Origin: CAZJYI01 sp964550025
GTDB lineage: Bacteria > Verrucomicrobiota > Kiritimatiellia > UBA8416 > CAYOBW01
Length of the DNA stretch: 64,000 nt
Assembly (NCBI GenBank): GCA_964550025.1
Contig: CAZJYI010000055.1
Span: forward strand, 3,258-67,257
Reading direction: 5' to 3'
Part shown: piece by piece, positions 61,937 to 64,000 of the stretch
How positions within the stretch are numbered: position 1 is the stretch's first letter
Layout of the letters: every line of letters starts with the position of its first letter
The notes under the pieces: model-generated
What the model saw: only the letters and a program-made list of their open reading frames with translations
What the model was told of the DNA's origin: nothing
The model's database searches: none
Made by a program: the position numbers and the translations under genes

Positions 61937-62267
61937 CAGGTGCAGGACACCTGTAGGGCCGAAGGCCCGACACAGGCCAGCCCAGCCCGGCAGGGCTGGG
62001 GTAACACGCATAACGAGACAACCGAGGGCTGTAGGCCTGACACCGATCCAGACCGTGGGATTCGTGCCGGGCTTCCAGCCCTCAGATCCCTTTTCGTTTC
62101 CCTGGTCCCCAGGGCTATCGCCCTGGGCTGGCTTGTGGCGGGCCTTCGGCCCTGCAATCCTCGTCTTCCTCCGGGGTACGTGCCTGGACCTCGTGCCTCG
62201 TTTGCGGTTTTGTCGCGGGACGGCCGGGAGGATCCCGGCCGTACTGGTCACCGGCTGAAAGCCGGTG
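61937..62267. repeat. Cluster of seven perfect GC-rich palindromes
   Basis: Gene-free stretch 61882-62267. Stems with 3-5 nt loops: CAGGTG/CACCTG (61937-61953), GGGCC-GAA-GGCCC (61956-61968), CCCAGCCC-GGCA-GGGCTGGG (61981-62000), CCCAGGGC-TATC-GCCCTGGG (62108-62127), GGGCC-TTC-GGCCC (62140-62152), GGCCGGGA-GGA-TCCCGGCC (62222-62240) and CACCGGCT-GAA-AGCCGGTG (62249-62267). This is a REP/BIME-like array between convergent genes. Confidence 0.8.
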
Positions 62268-63749
62268 CTACTTCATCTGCCCGTCCGCCTTCGTGGCGGA
62301 TTCCGGGATCGGGTGGAACTGGGCGAATCGGTAGCCGCCGTTGGCCTTCTCGGCGCGGGCGACGATGTAGTCGGCTACTCGTCTGGCCGCGTTCAGGATC
62401 TCCTCGTCCTCGAGGTAACGGGCGGTTGCCGCTAATCCGAGTACAACGCCGGTCTGCCCGTAGTCGAGTGCGAGGTTGATGCGGTTGAAATGGCCGCGGT
62501 CGGGGATGGCGAGAGTGTCGTCGATCTCCTCGGCGGAGGCCATAACCAGGCGGGCGATGCGGTCGATCGCGGGACGGATGCGCGCCGTGAGCGCCGGTTC
62601 GCCGTCACCCACGGCCTCGGCGTAGAGCATCAGGAAGTGCCCGGCGCCCCCGCTTCCCCCGCAGACCCCGAAGCCCCCTTGCCCGCCGGGCGTCGTGAGC
62701 CGGTCGACGTGTTTGGCGGCTTCAACGATCCTGACCGCGTAGACGGCCGCGCCTTTGGCATAGCGCATGCACTCCTTCGCAAAAGCGGGATTGGCGTCGC
62801 GGTTGACTTCGGCGCCGCGCAGGAACGCCCAGCCGATGCCGCCCGTGCCGCTGCCGTACCCGATGTTGCGGCTGCGCTTCTCGTGGCGCATGTGCGGCCA
62901 GACGAAGCCGTTGCCCTGTGCTTGCGCCACGCGCATCAGGTAACGCAGGTTGGCGTTGGCGAGCGACAGCGCGGTTGTTCCGTCGGACAGCTCCAGGTCC
63001 GGCAGCTCCTCGGCGAGGTTGAGCAGCGGCAGAATGACGCCGGCCTGGCCGTAACAGTAGCCGGTCTCCACGACGCGGGGGTTCTTGAGCGTCGGCCAGG
63101 CAATCGCGGGCTCCGCGCCGCCCTCGACGGTCTTGGCCCGGGTTCGCAAGTTGACCAGGAGGCCTTTCAGCGCCGCACGGGTGCGGTCGGTCGGCTGGGT
63201 CTTGTGCGCGAGGAGGATCACGTGGATCTGCTTGCCCAGCCCATGCGAGTGCCCGGCCAGCATGCCCCAGCCGCGGTTGCGCGGCCGGTACGAGTGTGAC
63301 CAGGCATGGGCGGTACCGAGCGGGGTGTCCCTTTTCACGACGAAGCGCTCGGTGAGCGAGCGCACGGCGGCCAGTGCGGTATCCCGGTAGCGCTTGTCGC
63401 CGCCGCGTTCGTGCCCCTCGAAGAACATGCGGATGACGTGGCACATGCCTGCCACGTTGATCTGGCGGCTGGGGTGTCCTTCGGGCGCGCTCGTGGACAT
63501 GTGCCAGTACACGCGCCCCTCGTCGTCGCGCTCCGCGACGGAGACAAGCCAGTCCAGCGCGCCCTTCCAGTAGGGATCGTACTCCGGCGCCGAACGGGTG
63601 AGCTCGAGGAAGGCGTGGACCACGCCGGAGGCCCCGTGCGAATCGGTCAGGTACGCGGGGCCTTCCTCCATCTTCACGGCCGGGACGCTAAGGACCAGGC
63701 CGAGCAATGCAACCGATGTGGAGATTGTGAAACGTGTTCTCTGCCGCAT
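62268..63749 (-). CDS. Exported LanC-like (lanthionine synthetase C-like) protein
   Basis: 493 aa from the ATG at 63749. A signal peptide (FTISTSVALLGLVLSVPAV) precedes an alpha/alpha toroid with Gly-rich turns GHSHGLG (about 166), GYCYGQAG (about 230), GYGSGTGGIGW (about 297), GVCGGSGGAGHF (about 361) and DYGQTGVVLG. Cys232 and Cys363 sit where LanC zinc ligands lie, but the usual Cys-His pair is Cys-Gly, with His371 nearby. Export to the periplasm is unusual for LanC enzymes; a glycosidase of the related six-hairpin fold is the alternative. Its start is 1 bp after the stop of the small membrane protein gene. Confidence 0.8.
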   Translation of the reverse strand: MRQRTRFTISTSVALLGLVLSVPAVKMEEGPAYLTDSHGASGVVHAFLELTRSAPEYDPYWKGALDWLVSVAERDDEGRVYWHMSTSAPEGHPSRQINVAGMCHVIRMFFEGHERGGDKRYRDTALAAVRSLTERFVVKRDTPLGTAHAWSHSYRPRNRGWGMLAGHSHGLGKQIHVILLAHKTQPTDRTRAALKGLLVNLRTRAKTVEGGAEPAIAWPTLKNPRVVETGYCYGQAGVILPLLNLAEELPDLELSDGTTALSLANANLRYLMRVAQAQGNGFVWPHMRHEKRSRNIGYGSGTGGIGWAFLRGAEVNRDANPAFAKECMRYAKGAAVYAVRIVEAAKHVDRLTTPGGQGGFGVCGGSGGAGHFLMLYAEAVGDGEPALTARIRPAIDRIARLVMASAEEIDDTLAIPDRGHFNRINLALDYGQTGVVLGLAATARYLEDEEILNAARRVADYIVARAEKANGGYRFAQFHPIPESATKADGQMK

Positions 63750-63750
63750 A

Positions 63751-63981
63751 TCAACGTCCAAGTTTGATGGTGGTAATGATAATGATAATGGCCGTGATGA
63801 CCAGCGCGATCTGCGCAATCGGCAACAGGGGCTTTCTCCATCGCTCGCGGAAGTCCGCCAGCTTGTTGAACCCCAGCCTGCGTGTCAGCCGATTGCCCCA
63901 GTCAAAGAGCTGATTGGCAAAGGCGGCCAGCACGATACAGAGGCAGGCGGATGCGATGTAGAAGATGCGTGTCGCTATCAT
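63751..63981 (-). CDS. Small two-helix membrane protein, 76 aa
   Basis: ATG at 63981 with AGGAGG upstream. N-terminal helix RIFYIASACLCIVLAAFANQLF, a basic soluble loop (RLTRRLGFNKLADFRERWRK), and C-terminal helix PIAQIALVITAIIIIITTIKL. I do not recognise it. It is immediately upstream of the LanC-like gene with 1 bp between them, so probably co-translated with it. Confidence 0.8.
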   Translation of the reverse strand: MIATRIFYIASACLCIVLAAFANQLFDWGNRLTRRLGFNKLADFRERWRKPLLPIAQIALVITAIIIIITTIKLGR

Positions 63982-64000
63982 GATGCAACCTCCTGGCCCG

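Overview
The window is GC-rich, densely coded bacterial chromosome. The gene content points to the PVC superphylum, most likely a Kiritimatiellota, Lentisphaerota or Verrucomicrobiota-type bacterium. Pointers are a secreted protein with the 'ERTADLTNW' stretch common in Verrucomicrobia-like surface proteins, a sulfatase beside a GH29 fucosidase, a URO-D-type methyltransferase-fold protein, Hanks-type kinases ending in beta-propellers, secreted PQQ-propeller proteins, and many GC-rich palindromic repeats. This placement is inference from content; no rRNA or tRNA gene was seen to confirm it, and no CRISPR array or transposase was seen.

Layout. (1) 1-9156, minus strand: a type VI secretion accessory cluster. 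In transcription order it runs STAS-domain protein, ABC permease, ABC ATPase with every catalytic motif altered, VgrG with two C-terminal membrane helices, DUF2169-pentapeptide protein, and a second pentapeptide protein cut by the window edge. (2) 9343-19466: two paralogous membrane Ser/Thr kinases with WD40-like propellers on the minus strand, flanking an FHA-GAF-SpoIIE phosphatase on the plus strand. This is a phospho-switch of the kind that controls T6SS elsewhere. (3) 19510-24106, minus: secreted methyltransferase-fold/PQQ-propeller protein, M50 protease and a small protein. (4) 24395-29629, plus: an OmpA-like membrane protein, a Ras-like GTPase, a sigma-54 activator and a PilZ protein, with a candidate sigma-54 promoter and a strong terminator in the leader. 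(5) 29779-32301: MsrB, a receiver protein, a DEDDh exonuclease and a nitroreductase. (6) 32414-35834, minus: a tight four-gene operon (SMP-30-like, URO-D-like, M50 protease, PilT/GspE-like ATPase). (7) 36223-44379: K+ channel and CDP-alcohol phosphatidyltransferase, a repeat-rich intergenic stretch, an HEATH-motif protein, a flavodoxin-type reductase with a hybrid histidine kinase, a D/G-repeat secreted protein, HicAB and an L7/L12-like membrane protein. (8) 44380-56661, plus: a TPR protein, ExbB, ExbD and a giant protein of about 2660 aa (vWA, a TonB-like SxxxH membrane helix, a repeat-rich linker, DUF4159). (9) 56677-63981: glycosyltransferase, FHA-GGDEF diguanylate cyclase, a sulfatase and an alpha-L-fucosidase that have both lost their catalytic cores by in-frame internal deletion, a methyltransferase, and an exported LanC-like protein with a small membrane partner.

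The most notable items are the giant TonB-like transducer operon, the STAS/permease/dead-ATPase unit joined to vgrG, the paired active-site deletions in adjacent sulfatase and fucosidase genes, and the OmpA-GTPase-sigma-54 activator module. Families of short iterated repeats have also expanded inside and at the 5' ends of coding genes.
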